Shown piece by piece: positions 48,791 through 60,528 of a stretch of DNA of 64,000 bases. Position numbers and translations under genes: made by a program. This stretch comes from Grifola frondosa (lineage: Eukaryota; Basidiomycota; Agaricomycetes; Polyporales; Grifolaceae): the NCBI GenBank assembly GCA_001683735.1, contig LUGG01000001.1:496001-560000 (forward strand), in the 5' to 3' direction. The notes beneath the pieces are model-generated. The model did not search any database, was not told the origin of the DNA, and saw nothing but the letters and a program-made list of their open reading frames with translations. Each line of letters begins with the position of its first letter. Within the stretch, counting starts at the first letter, position 1.

Positions 48791-49984
48791 GCTGCGTGCG
48801 TGCGCACCGAGTATGGTGAGTGTTGTGGTTGGTGCCAGGATGGGCAGCTCACGTAGGATGAGGGGAAGGGCCACGTGTAGTCATATTGCGGGAAAGGGAT
48901 GCTGGCATGGATGGGGGGAACATGAGAGGGGCGAGCGAATGCACGCGGTGCACGCGTGTGCACATCCAGGTGAGCGAGTACATGCAGGAAGGGAGTATGT
49001 GGTGTGGGCAACGAGGGAGCATACGCGTGGGAGGGCGAGCATCGTGTGGCATCCCGAGTGGATCGGTGAGGTGCGTAGTTCCCTATATGCGCATTCTGCT
49101 AATGGTGCGCAGGTCACAGTGCTGGAGCAGCGGGATGTGGAGGAGTACCACAGCCTTCACGCAACGATGAACGAGCTCGCGTCCCATGCACATCATCACC
49201 CTCGTTGCCCACACCATTAAAATGCAGCCACGCAAGCAGAAGACACCCTCAAACTCGACGCCGTCAGGCCCCGTGGGTAGCATGAGGATGTGCGTTCAGG
49301 ACGAGAGGAAGGAACGTGTGCGTGATGAGCGGGGCCTCGAGTGAAAGGTGCCGCATGCTCGGGGCGGGAGACCCGCGATGAGTGTGGTGAGGAAGTGCAG
49401 CTCGAGCAGGCGTGTGCGAGATGCAGATGCGCAAAGGGGGGGAGGCACAGGAGAGCCCTGAGGATGTGTTAGAAAGCCACCTGCACATGTCGGCAGGCAC
49501 TGGTGAGAAGGTGCAGAGAGCCGAGCATGGGGAGCGGAAGGTGCGCGAGTGTGGACGAGTCGGATGTGCACGGGTGCAGACATGGGCATAGTCAGGAGTG
49601 TACGGTGCGGGCATGTGATTCGGGCATGGGCATGGATCATGTCTGAGGGGCAGCCTTGGGTGTAGAACATGAGGGGCGCAAAACACACGGGAGCTCACCT
49701 GGGCATATCACTCGTCGCATTGCCCCTCTAATTAGCCTGCGCGTTCGTCGTGCTGCATCTTTTCGGTGGCCTGTGGTCCGAATGCGGGCGCTGAATGTGG
49801 GTCGGGCATTCCAGGGGTCCACGGTGGGGAGAAGAGAGACATAACAGTGGTGGAGAGGGAGACACGGCGGCGTGTCGATGACGTGGGTGGTAGCGCGTCT
49901 ATGGCGGAAGTTGGACGCCTGTGCAGGCACAGTGAGGAACAGTGTGGGCACGGCGGTGAGTGAGCTGCACGACGGCGAGTGTCG
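48791..49984. repeat. Degenerate G-rich, CpG-rich repeat tract
   Basis: Loose repeats of words such as GTGAGCG, GGGCATG, GTGCGCG, GGGGCGC and TGCACGGGTGCAG, with many CpG. Overlapping long ORFs on the minus strand are composition artefacts. It resembles the 28.6-30.9 kb tract in word content but keeps its CpG. Confidence 0.55.
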
Positions 49985-50450
49985 TTCGGGGAACGCCCGA
50001 TGGCCATACTGTATTTGGATTTTTAGTTTAATTTAAATTTAAATTTTTAAAAAAAGAGCTTACTGGCAATCGACGACGACGAGCATCGTTTTCACGGCGA
50101 GCATGGGGCAAAAGACGATGAGCACGAATAGGCCGGTCTAGCCCGATGACGTAGATGCGGTCGTCGACGCATTCATTTCGATACGTCGACGACCGCATCT
50201 ACGTCATCAAATATCACGTGACTTGGTCGTGGCTGCAGCCACCAGGCGCTTACCCGTTCTGCGGACTTGTGTGCGCTTGTTGTGCGCTCGGGTGGCTGTG
50301 GGTTGTTGGGCGCCCCGTGGGCGCTTAATTGTCATCAAATGCGCGAAGTCTTTGCTTCTTGACTTCTTGATCTTCTGGCCCTGATTTACATTAAATCTCT
50401 GCTTCTTCTGTCAATCTTGCCTATCAATCTTGAATCTGACTATCTACACA
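49985..50450 (+). repeat. Palindrome-bearing direct repeat, copy 1
   Basis: Contains a TTTAATTTAAATTTAAATTT stretch, then CGACGACGACGAGCATCG and GGGGCAAAAGACGATGAGC, then the palindrome, then GGCGCTTACCCGTTCTGCGG and a C/T-rich leader up to the first ORF. It resembles 59890-60215 (same orientation) and 32230-32600. Confidence 0.6.
50145..50208. repeat. Perfect palindrome with 25-bp arms
   Basis: Left arm 50145-50169 (GATGACGTAGATGCGGTCGT then CGACG) and right arm 50184-50208 are exact reverse complements around a 14-nt loop. CpG-rich. Confidence 0.9.
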
Positions 50451-50596
50451 CCTCTGTATGTCTGTCCTTGGCTTGTAGAACTTGTGTTGAGTACTGACAA
50501 TCATCTGTTGACTCCCCTCCCCTATCTTTCACCTCTTTGCACCTCCAAGTCACTTTCTAGCTCCCACTTCCCATTCTACCTCTCATATCACTTCAA

Positions 50597-52441
50597 ATGG
50601 CAGACTCTCCTCAGTGAGTAATATATTTCTACATGATTTCACAGGTTTACATGGGGAATAGGGCTGGAAATGGAGGATTGGCTGTGATTCCTGCTCCTGG
50701 GGAAAGAGTGAGCCTCTTCTCCCTCAAGGGAAGGAATGTTAAGCTTCCTAGCTGTTCCAAGTCTTTGGCCACCCCTTAGAACCTTTTCCTGAGGGAAAAT
50801 GTTACCTTTATTTGCATGACACGTCCCCACAGACGTCTGCCACTTTTGCAAAGTGGTGCCGTGAGGAGATGACGTTACCGGTTGGTTTGAAGAAGGAGGC
50901 GGATGCTGCGGTGAGTTCATGCATGCTTATATTCTCTATAACCTCCGCTCATGCTATAAATTGTAGGATTGCTGGAGTTAAAGCCGGGGGACTGTGTTTT
51001 TGCAGGGACCTCTATGGAGACGGTGATCCCAACAACGATATAATCCAGTGCTGGATAGTACCACAGAGTTCGTAATTATTAATTTTGTTCATCCAGTAAA
51101 ATTCTAACGGTCACTGTCATTATATTAGTCTATCAGCCAGACGTTATCGAGTGCGTACAGTGATTTGCCACTCGAAGTTCTAGGCGAGCGTTCGGCTCGA
51201 TCTCCCCTTCCTCCGTTATGGAATGCGGAGAGGGAGACATATGAGCATGGCTATGCCTTTGAGCGCTCCCCGTATGCGGTCCCTTTGAAGAGTCACACCG
51301 CTAAGGCACCTCTCTCCGCTCTATCCGCTGACGCAAACGTACCAAAGTCCTCGCAATCTTACCGGTCCTGCTGCGGGGACCAAGGTGTATCTCAACACAT
51401 TATCGAGCATCACAAGCTTCGCAAGAAGATGGTTGAGGTATGTTGCATTGCATTGCTAATTATTAATTATTATTATTTTTTGTTTCACGACAGTTGGGAA
51501 CACAGATTGCGATCCAGTGTTTGGAGACTGGGCCGAAGTTCATTACAGATGCTTTGAAACTTCAAGCCAATTTAACTAACCTTCCCCCGTTGGTTTTGAG
51601 GGCAACTATCGTTCCCTGCGGCTCAGCTTAATTTGGTACCCACTAAGTCATACGAAGAGTTTGAGAAATCTGGTGAGTTTTTAATTTTTTTCTCTGAAAA
51701 TTGTAACTGATGAATGCTTGATAGCGGGCAAGTTCAAGGAGGACTTGGGGCATTTTGCGGCAAGCACGTGGAGGCCACGACTCGTATGGTGGTCTCACTG
51801 GTGACCAAGTCAGATTTGGCTCCCACTGATCATCCTGGCCTTTTTCATGCTGCAGAGCTGGGTTGCTATATTCAGCTTAGTGGCTTATGTCTCGCTGTAT
51901 TCTCTGGTCTGCGCTTTCATGGGGGGACTCCGCCGTCGCTGCCAGAGGTAAAGTGGCTGAGCCGTGGTCGTGCCGCTTCACTCAGGTTTTTTATCCGAGT
52001 GGTCCGATCATGGACGGTGCTTCTCGTATTGCTTTGGCTGCCTTGCCTGGTGATAATCTACTGTGTATTGGTCCAGAGATGATCGCTCCTGAGTACGTCA
52101 TTCATTTTTGATGTCTTGATTGTGTTTAACTTGTTATTTGTAGGAACGATGGTCAATCTGGGGCTTACCTTCCAATATGGCCAACCACATGTCTGAGGGT
52201 CATGCGCTGATGAGTCGCGAGGCTCATTTCGACTTTGTCGTCCGCTCGCTCGCTCAGTTGTCCAGTTTGTGGTTGGCAGTCTACACCCGACATGAAGATT
52301 TCCATGGACTTGGACAAGTTTCTCTCTGCATTTACATTGACGTATCAGAGACTTCACCCGATACTTCGTCATCCGCTGTGGAGCGTATCTATCATCCAAG
52401 CCTTGGTCGCTTGGGCCTGGTATGACAGCGGTCGATTCTGA
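50597..52441 (+). pseudogene. Intron-rich gene of unknown family, decayed (G1)
   Basis: A likely start MADSPQ at 50597 is followed by TSATFAKWCREEMTLPVGLK, LWNAERETYEHGYAFERSPY, LGTQIAIQCLETGPKFITDA, YEEFEKSGKFKEDLGHFAAS, DHPGLFHAAELGCYIQLSGL with CLAVFSGLRFHGGTPPSLP, and LMSREAHFDFVVRSLAQLSS. GT-AG introns of the usual size fall between (for example 51438-51494 and 51676-51729). Several frameshifts break it. I recall similar lineage-specific repeated proteins in agaricomycetes but cannot name a function; no transposase motif is seen. Confidence 0.5.
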
Positions 52442-53760
52442 GTCGGGGTGTACTCGGATGGAGGCTGCTCAGTCCTGGATTGCACACAAGGAGACTATGA
52501 CCAAGTTTATACCTTCTGTTCGTGCTAAGTCGGGGGCCGTGCGTGTCTTGGCCGTTCAAGTATGTTTTTAATTTTTGTTTGAGTGTCTTCACTTATCCTA
52601 TTTGTTCAGACACCCGTAAGAAAGTGGCCGGTCCGACAGCAACTCGCAAGGCGAGCGACAAGGTTGTGAAGCCTGGTGCTCCCAGACTTCTTATTTTTGT
52701 TATAATTTATGCTGACATATTTAATAGCCATTAGGAAGAGCCGTCGCCATGCTCAAGCAGATGGTGATGATGAGGGTGGGGCACTGAGCCAGAGTCTCAG
52801 TCAGAATATGTGGATTCTGGTCGTTCACGTGGTGCGTTATTTTTTTATTCTGCTTGTAGATCTTACTAAGCTGTCTTTAGGACGTAAGCGTGCCGCAGAT
52901 GCTTCTGTGTCTGAGCACTCTGAAGATGACATAGACATCTCTGTGTCCAAAGGTGAGCATCATCCACCATTGCATTGCTGTTTCATGATCTCATTTATTT
53001 ATTTTAGTTGATAAGGGTAAGGGCAAAGCGTATAAGCTGTACGCATCATGCAGAGTTCAGAGGAATATGAAGGTACGTAACACATTGTTGTTCTTTATAG
53101 AGTGATTCTTATGTTTGCAAATAGAAGGTAGCGATGCGGGCTCGGGGGAGGATGGGGAGGAAGAAGCGATGAGTGTTAGTGCGGCCATGGCTGCTAGTCG
53201 TCACGCAAAGGAGCTGGAGCTAGCCTCGCAACTCAAGATGCAGGTGCTGGACCGGCAGGGTATAGGGATCGTCTTCGTTCTGCACGTAGGTGATAAATCA
53301 TGTCTGTATGATATTTTAATTTGACATTCTTCTATGTCAGGTTCTGAGCGGAATGAGATTGATGCACATGCACGGTTGATGGCTATTTCTGCTGCTGAGG
53401 TGTCAGACATTACAAGTGCGTAGCATACTTTGTGTGCCAGCTTAGAGCATCACTAATTTATTTATGACAGTTTCCGGGACTGAACGCCCATTACATCAGT
53501 CTCTGAGTCATCCATTTCTGCTGCTCCAGGTATGTTAATTTATGATTTGCTTGTCCATGCTTGATTTTAATGTCTTCTAGTTTATGCAGATGTGTTGGAG
53601 CTGTTTTCTCTCAGCAGTCTCACAGTACCCGTGATGAGATTGCTAGCATCGCAATGGCGATAGAAATGCAGAAGCACTTTCAGGGTCCTGGCACATGGCA
53701 GTCACAACTTGCAGAGTTTGTTGCAGCCAGCAGCAGTGCTAAGGTTCACTTCTGACTTTG
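52442..53760 (+). pseudogene. Decayed gene with basic/acidic low-complexity segments (G2)
   Basis: Pieces joined by small introns read MEAAQSWIAHKETMTKFIPS, RKKVAGPTATRKASDKVVKP, KRAADASVSEHSEDDIDISV, VDKGKGKAYKLYASC, EDGEEEAMSVSAAMAASRHA and KELELASQLKMQVLDRQ. Charged blocks with a possible coiled coil suggest a nuclear or chromatin-associated protein. It may belong to the same transcription unit as G1 or be a second gene. Confidence 0.4.
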
Positions 53761-54032
53761 CCGTCTCTGTCTCTAGAATTTGGGAGCCTCTCCAGTTTGC
53801 TAACACTAAACTGGGGACTTCCAAGTTGGAGCTCATCATATTCAGAGCCAGTATATGCTCTCTAACTGTGCTGCCTGGGCTTGGCTCAATGACCTGGTCC
53901 TTCCTCACTCGCCTCCTTCCTTGTCGACACTTCATCCACCTCTCATAATGACTTGGATTGGCTAGCTCGTCTTTCTAGGCTCATTTACCAACAGTTCATT
54001 TTGCGCAAGCCGGGGACGTTGTTCCTTCACAA

Positions 54033-55255
54033 GTGGGCTTGACAGATATCTCTGACGATGGTCATGCCTTCCCTCTCCCTTCTTGGTTTCGCATCTACGA
54101 CGACGATGACACTCGGTTGAACTACATGCTCAAGCTTATTCGTAACATCGTCATCCGTTGGTTAAATTTTCCACAGGGCATCTCGGAGATCCAAGGTCGT
54201 TTTGTGCAGTACGTGGTGGACACTTTTCATGAGGACGTGTTGCTGGTGTCCGCCTTATGGGATGTACACCGCAACATCAACTCTCGTGTTCTTGGTCACC
54301 AAGGGGGGCGTACTACAAATCTGAGCACAGATGCGTTATCACCATTCCTTGCTTCTCTCACCGCTCTTCCACTCCATGACCATACCTTGCAGAGTACCAT
54401 GTCCTTGAGGAGATTGGACAACAGGTCCATCGCTGTGGAGTTCTCACTGAGAAGTTCAATGACTCACATCCTTCCACTTCCACTTCCTCTTCCTCCACTT
54501 CCATGCCTCCCACTCCCCACTCCTTTTGCTCATGGCCTGCAGCGCATTCTGGATTTCTTCTTTCTGTTGCTTCCACTTGTTGACGGAACAGGCAAGCCTC
54601 CGTATTCCCCACTTCTTGCATTTGTCCTTGGAAGTCTGGACAAGCGTCTTCCCTTTCGTCAGCTCGCTCCCTCCTGTGCCAACATCACCTCCTCCCATGG
54701 TCCCCTTCATCCAGCCAACATCGACAAGCCGGGTGGTTTTGCGAGTGCCTGTATCTTTCGTGGCATCACCTTTGCAACTCAGGCAGCTTTGGGATCCACT
54801 GTTTTCTTTTCTACGCTTGCTGATTGGGATGCATTTGTCGCACTGCATGCTCATGAGATCATCCACCTTCTTGTGCTGCAAGGATGCATATGGTACTGCT
54901 ATTGCCGGTCGGTCTATCCACTGTGCATCAGCTTATTTCATTGCTGAGCAGCAGTGGAATGTTTGGCTGAAGTCTCACTGCGACATCCATGGTCGTGTGG
55001 ACTTTATGGAATGCTATGCCTATTTGCGTGGTCGTAACAGCAGTACACCCAGATTGGTAGGCTGGTTTCCATGCTACTTGCTGCAGATCTTTACTATGCT
55101 GGAAAGGTTCGTGCACCAGGTGTACAGGAGATGGGAGGACTGTGTTTGATTTGGACAGTGGTGCGATCAAAGGTTTGAAGCATCTTCACCTTCTCCCCTC
55201 TGATGCTTCTGCTCCTATGGTTGTTGATATGTTTAGCGTGTCTCCACCTTTGTGA
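54033..55255 (+). pseudogene. Decayed ORF of unknown family (G3)
   Basis: A long open frame begins MGLTDISDDGHAFPLPSWFR and continues LNYMLKLIRNIVIRWLNFPQ and FVQYVVDTFHEDVLLVSALW. From about 54.35 kb the frame loses sense in a CTTCC-rich stretch; near 54.9-55.1 kb another frame gives SIHCASAYFIAEQQWNVWLK and HCDIHGRVDFMECYAYLRGR. Unknown function. Confidence 0.4.
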
Positions 55256-56229
55256 TGGAGAACATTCCCAAGGAGATTGCTGACAAGGTCTCTCTTGACT
55301 TATTCATGGTGGAGCACATGCTTTGCAAGATTGGCCGTCTGCTGCGTACTTCAAGTATTAGATTACTTCATATTATACTTCATTCATTATAGTTCATTTG
55401 ATTTTGTATCAATTATGATCACTCGAGCTTTGAGCCATGTAAATAATGCTTGCATACTTATACAGAACAAGTATTGAAGTCATACGTTCAAAGGACATAT
55501 TCAAAGGACAATAACAACTGTTTCAACCGTCCCTTCTCTGCTCATCATTCTTATCATTGTTCTTTCTTGCACACAATAATGCTGCAGTTGGGCCTGCATA
55601 CATCTCACTTCAAAAATTTCTTGAGGACTTTGCTGCAAAGCTGCACGTTCTCCATCAAAAGCAAAGTGAGCTCATTTTAGAGCGAATTCTTGTAATTAGT
55701 GACATTATGCATGTATTCTTTCATTGAGAGCTTCCTCCTGTCCTTCGTGCCCATCCAGTCGCTGAATCTTTTCACCCCTCCTTCCTCTTCTATCCTCATC
55801 ATCATATCCAATCTTTCGCTTCACCTTTCAGTGGAGACATCTCCCTACTTCTGACTCGTTCCAGAATAATCGATTGAGATCCTAGTATGTGTTGTTATAT
55901 ATTTATTTATGGGTGTAGAGAAATACGACTTGCCTTTTCCACGACAGACTGATAATACAAATAGCGTGCAGTTTGGGAATTATCGCAAACATACTTTTTG
56001 TTTAAAGTGAGGTAATGCACAGAAAGAGACTTGAAGTTCGACTAAATGTCCCAACTGGATCTCTTTGGCTTGATCTCCACATATTTAGTCGTTCTGTAAT
56101 ATTGATCAATCATATATTAAGAATCAACATCTATGTTTACGTACTGGTGGTTATCCTAGTGATTGTGGTTATACTTTCGAAATACTGAACCTGGTTATCT
56201 GGTAGATGTAGCTCGTTGGTCATCTCTGC
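55256..56229. other. Non-coding region between decayed genes
   Basis: Short ORFs only, AT-rich in parts; nothing recognised. Confidence 0.4.
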
Positions 56230-57269
56230 AGCTAAGACACCAAGTGGATCGATGAAGGTGAAATATCTATGGAAGTACATCCTTCTCCTTCAGCAGCACT
56301 TGTAAGGTATCTGTTGATGAACTGAAGTGAAATGTAACCATCCACTCGAGACGGTGTCCACTTCTTCAGTTCCCCTTGTACGTGTGCACCAAAGACTTGG
56401 TGAATCGCTACGATGCCTTGTGCTGCCTTATCAAATCCAGGAGCTCCCAAGGCCTGTTAAGGTGATGGCCTGCTTAGCCATCTCTAGTTTGTTTGGAAGT
56501 CTACGACTCAAACATTTAATGACTTTATAACATATGGACTGAATCACATACTGGTTACGATTAAGAATCGGAGGCAGATTAGCTTGGAAACGTAACCTTG
56601 TATCCGTAATATAACTTCACATGGATCTTCGCCGAGGATGGGTCATATGGAGTAACCATGGTCAGACGGCCTTGTCTGCCACTATGATGGTGGTGGCGAC
56701 TCTTGCTCGATCAGGCTTATTGTACTTGTTAGCAACTTTTAAGACATGAATTGTGTGGACATACCTCAGCCATACAGGCCAGCTGAACATACTGCTTGGG
56801 TCCCGACACTGCATCTTTCATCACCTCCTCCAGCACCTGTCCTGTCATTGAGTTGTAAGCTATTCCTGTGCATTCAAAATCAACTTCACATACTATATTT
56901 CTCTGGATTGCTCAACAGTTGTTGTGTCCCATGAGAGTGTCGTGATGATTCTGAGTGATTGCCACGCAAAGGGAATAAATTCCTGATTTTCACGAATAAA
57001 TTGTAAATAATCTCACCGACTCTAGAACATTCGTGCTCAAGTTACCAGCTCTGGATCGTTTGCACATAATCACGCCATCTACTCCTCATTGCAGCTTTAC
57101 TAGTCCGATGGATGTCCGATAAATTTCTGGCCAATGGTATTGCATTTATTATATCAATGGGGAGAGTATTTAAGGCCTCACTTTTTGCGCATTCTCTTTC
57201 GTATTCTGGTCCTCCCCAGATTATCTTATTCTTGACGTCTTGGTTACTTTCTTTATCCATTTTCAACAT
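56230..57269 (-). pseudogene. Decayed gene divergent from G4 (G5)
   Basis: Minus-strand pieces: NKIIWGGPEYERECAKSEAL with IDIINAIPLARNLSDIHRTS at the 5' side, GQVLEEVMKDAVSGPKQYVQ with VANKYNKPDRARVATTIIVA in the middle, and GAPGFDKAAQGIVAIHQVFG with LKKWTPSRVDGYISLQFINR at the 3' side. Breaks and unclear introns lie between. Its start region overlaps the 5' side of G4, so the two form a divergent pair. No known domain. Confidence 0.4.
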
Positions 57270-57270
57270 T

Positions 57271-59581
57271 ATGCCTCCTCGCGCGTCCGGTCGTGGTCGT
57301 CTTAGTGTGGCTGCTACAAGGTATGCCTTGTGATCGTTATATTATCTTGTTATTGAACTAATATTCTTACTTATAGTCGTCGTGCTAAACCAAAGCCCGT
57401 CAAGTCATCCGAGAAGTTGCAGACTCCATGTACGTGCCTTTTAATGTAAATATCTCTCAGACTTATCTCTTTGCAGTGAGACTAGCCACCAAGTCTTCTT
57501 CTGTAATGCAGGGGATGTGAAAGACGTTGTGTGAGTCAGATTCTGATGCTTATCATTGTTACACGTACTTATTACCATTTACTCAGCTCTTCTGATGAGG
57601 AGGTAAGACCTGTCGTCAAAGGTATGTCTTTATTTATCTTGAATATCAACTATTAACATATCCTTCATAGTCCCGAATGGGATATTGAGCGTATTCCTCA
57701 GAGTCCTATTAAAAAGTATGTCTTTTACAGTATATATATGTTACTACTAAGCTGCTTATTAGGAAGGGGACCAGCACCTCTCTCGCCTCAATCACCTTCT
57801 CCACGTAAGGTGGTTCAGAAGCGAGGCAGAGTCCAGGTAGACTGGATGATGATGATATTGAGCAATCAGAACTGTACGTGTGTTCCTATGATTAAAGTGA
57901 GAATTGTTGACATTCATATTGATTGCTAGTTCCTCTCCCGTTAAAAGGACCAGAGCAGGAAATACGTGAGTTCTGTCATTGTTTTAGCATGGTATAATTC
58001 TAAGTGTTTCATAGGGTCAAGTCGGAAGGCTGGAGTCATGTCTGATAGTGACAATAACCCCTTCCTGGACCTTGAAGTGGGGTCGCGTATGTGTTCGCTT
58101 TGTTCTTTCTTTTGCATTGATCTGACTATATGCTTTAGCAAGCGGGGCAAGAAAGTCATGACCTTTCTGAGTCTGGAGATGAGTCGTGCAGGACTATGAT
58201 GATGAACGACCATGGAGGAACAGCTAGCCGAGGACATTGAAGAGGAGACTGACGAGGAGGATTTACCTCAAACCCCGTGGGTTTTCAATTTTTTCCATAA
58301 CGTGTTTCTAATGATTACAGCACAGTGTCAAGAAAGGTCGCAAATCCCCCGTTAAGGATTCGCAAAAACTCCGTAAGTTATCTTTTTCTCTTGAGTCCAA
58401 TTTAACATTTAATACTTATTTCTATACAGCGTCACCACGATCGCTGACAAGCTGTATGTTTTCTCCTTTATTTTGATTTATATATTTAACCTTTGTTCCT
58501 TAGGGATGACGTGGAGATTGACGACAACCTGGATCCCACCTTGGGAGCACATATAAGGGTCTGCCGAAATTAAAGTATGTATATATATATTATATTTAAG
58601 GGCTATGTATCTTATTAATACTTTATTATAGTTCTTGCTGCTACGTGTCCTTCCAGGAGGTTCACACCGTCATGTACACGCCGTATATTCTCAAGAATTA
58701 CGAAGTCAACCAAAAGTAAGTTTGCAAATATATCATCTGTTATTTATCTCATGGTTTCCAGGGCCATGTTGCAGGTCATCACTTTTGTGAAGACGCCCTG
58801 GATATTCAACCCTGCTCGGGCTGATAAGGCAGGTTTCAGTGCTACTGTTTTGAGCGGTGACAAGTAGGTGACCTTGACTAATCATCGATATTTATTTCTG
58901 ACTTGTTTTAGGTCCAATGTTATTTGCAACACGGTCTTGGATAGCTCAGCTCAGCGCATCATGGCCATGACTGTTGGTGTCGTGCAGGAGAGTAATCTTA
59001 TGCAATCTCGCCCGATTGGGTTAAAGGGTTATTATGTCAAGGATATTAGTATCCACCCAGTCAAGGACGAGTGGGAGCGGGCCGTCAATTTCTATGGGAC
59101 CATTTTTAACATGTGCCAGCTCACCATACCCACCTGGCAGAATGCAGTGACGTTCAAGACCATTCCTGTCAATCTTGGTATGTCCTCAATTACTCTTGTT
59201 TACTTTATTTGATGCTGTGATATTGATGTGAACGGAAGCGTGGTGATGCCCCCATTCGAGAGGGGATGTGTGTCAGTCCTACCAAGAAGATCACTCAACA
59301 GCGCTCTGCATTTTCTGTCTGGGTCATACGGACCTCTCTATGGTCTTCTGGATAAGCCTGGTCTTTTTACGACGGATGAAGGTAAGAATTACTTTGAATA
59401 AGTTAATGTGTTCAATCGTTTTCATCTCAGTCATTATTTATGATGCCCGTGAACTCATGAAGAAGACCAAGAAGCCATCGACCACCCTTAACTGGGAGAC
59501 GATTCACAAGGATTGTCCACGATTGAAGAAGGATCTTCCTCCTGATTCTTTGGTGACTGTTTTTCACTCTGTTGGGTTATA
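57271..59581 (+). pseudogene. Intron-rich gene of unknown family, largely kept (G4)
   Basis: Starts MPPRASGRGRLSVAATSRRA with an AT-hook-like RGR, then many tiny exons of Ser/Pro/Lys and Asp/Glu-rich sequence (SSDEE, WDIERIPQSPIK, SPQSPSPRKVVQKRGR). The folded half reads EVHTVMYTPYILKNYEVNQK, ITFVKTPWIFNPARADKAGF, MAMTVGVVQESNLMQSRPIG, ISIHPVKDEWERAVNFYGTI and CQLTIPTWQNAVTFKTIPVN, then LYGLLDKPGLFTTDE and, after an intron, VIIYDARELMKK...LPPDSLVTVFHSVGL. At least one frameshift near 59310-59330. I recall a repeated agaricomycete family of this kind without known role. Confidence 0.5.
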
Positions 59582-59889
59582 AACAAAGGATGCGATCAGT
59601 ATGAACCTGTATGCTATTGTTTGTTAGCGTATTCTAAGTAGTGTTCATACATTGTCATGGAATAGTAACGTAGTCCTTGCCAAATTGCAAGCGCAAATCT
59701 TATGGGATATTGTCAGTGACTTTGCAGGGGCATGTGCATCTGAACATATTACTAATCCACTGTTGGCATGCTGTGTGCAGTCATGCAGTGTTGATGTTGA
59801 AAGGTAGACACATGGGCGTGGTACACATGCAAACCAGAGAAGGTGAATGTGCAGGCCTTGGAGATCACAGAAGCTGGAAACATGGCGAA
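59582..59889. other. Spacer after G4
   Basis: Shows words like those of the TG/CA-rich tracts (GCATGTGCA, CACATGGGCGTGG). No gene seen. Confidence 0.35.
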
Positions 59890-60215
59890 TCAATGATAAA
59901 AATGGAGTGACAAACAATGTCAAGAATTGTTTTGATGATAAGTTCAGACAGATGGGCCTAGTTGGATGATGTACCTTTGGTTGTTAACATATCCAAATGG
60001 ACATGTCAATGACCAAAGCTATGTCACTTGGCACATGCATTTGGTCGGTGACTGCCAGTTTTCATTGGGCGCTTACTCATTCGGACTTGTGCATCCTATT
60101 GAGCACTCAAACATTCGACAAATTGGCAATTTACTTGCAAGCATCTTCATCAAATCTTCCTTCTATTGACAATCCTTGAACTCTATCTTAGAACTGAGTG
60201 GCTTAAATGTAGACT
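59890..60215 (+). repeat. Palindrome-bearing direct repeat, copy 2 (diverged)
   Basis: Aligns by eye with copy 1: a degenerate palindrome at about 59966-60029 (GATGTACCTTTGGTTGTTAA / CAATGACCAAAGCTATGTC), then GGCGCTTACTCATTCGGACT where copy 1 has GGCGCTTACCCGTTCTGCGG, then a TC-rich leader. CpG sites of copy 1 are mostly TG/CA here. Confidence 0.5.
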
Positions 60216-60528
60216 AAATACAGTTTTCTTTAACTTTTCTTCAATTGAATTGAGACGGAGTTATCGGAGTTGCGGAGCTTAAATAAGTTTTTGATCCGTT
60301 GACTAGTTTGGTGTCGTTTTTTTCTTTACACTTTCTTTTGACAGTTGCTCTTCCAACATCATTAACTCAACATGCGTATTCATTGGTCCTATCTATGGCC
60401 TGCCACTCTGTGCTCTGGTGTAGTCATATGGTCTTGCAATGTTGACATTAAATATGACACATCTTTCACAGACACCAGGATTTGATATCGCTTAAAAATT
60501 ATGTGGAGGGGCCACTATGAAAAATATA
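60216..60528. other. Spacer, nothing recognised
   Basis: Non-coding, moderately AT-rich; no feature that I can support. Confidence 0.35.

Noticed and set aside
48550..49951. Overlapping ORFs on both strands with names such as MPTPHTPFLHV and MCFAPLMFYTQ
   Set aside because: Same reason: composition effect of a G-rich repeat tract with few stops in any frame.
50597..59581. KDZ or hAT transposase as the source of the decayed genes G1-G5
   Set aside because: None of the landmark motifs of these transposases (DAWQA, CLAHIINL, CxC blocks) appears in the pieces I could read.
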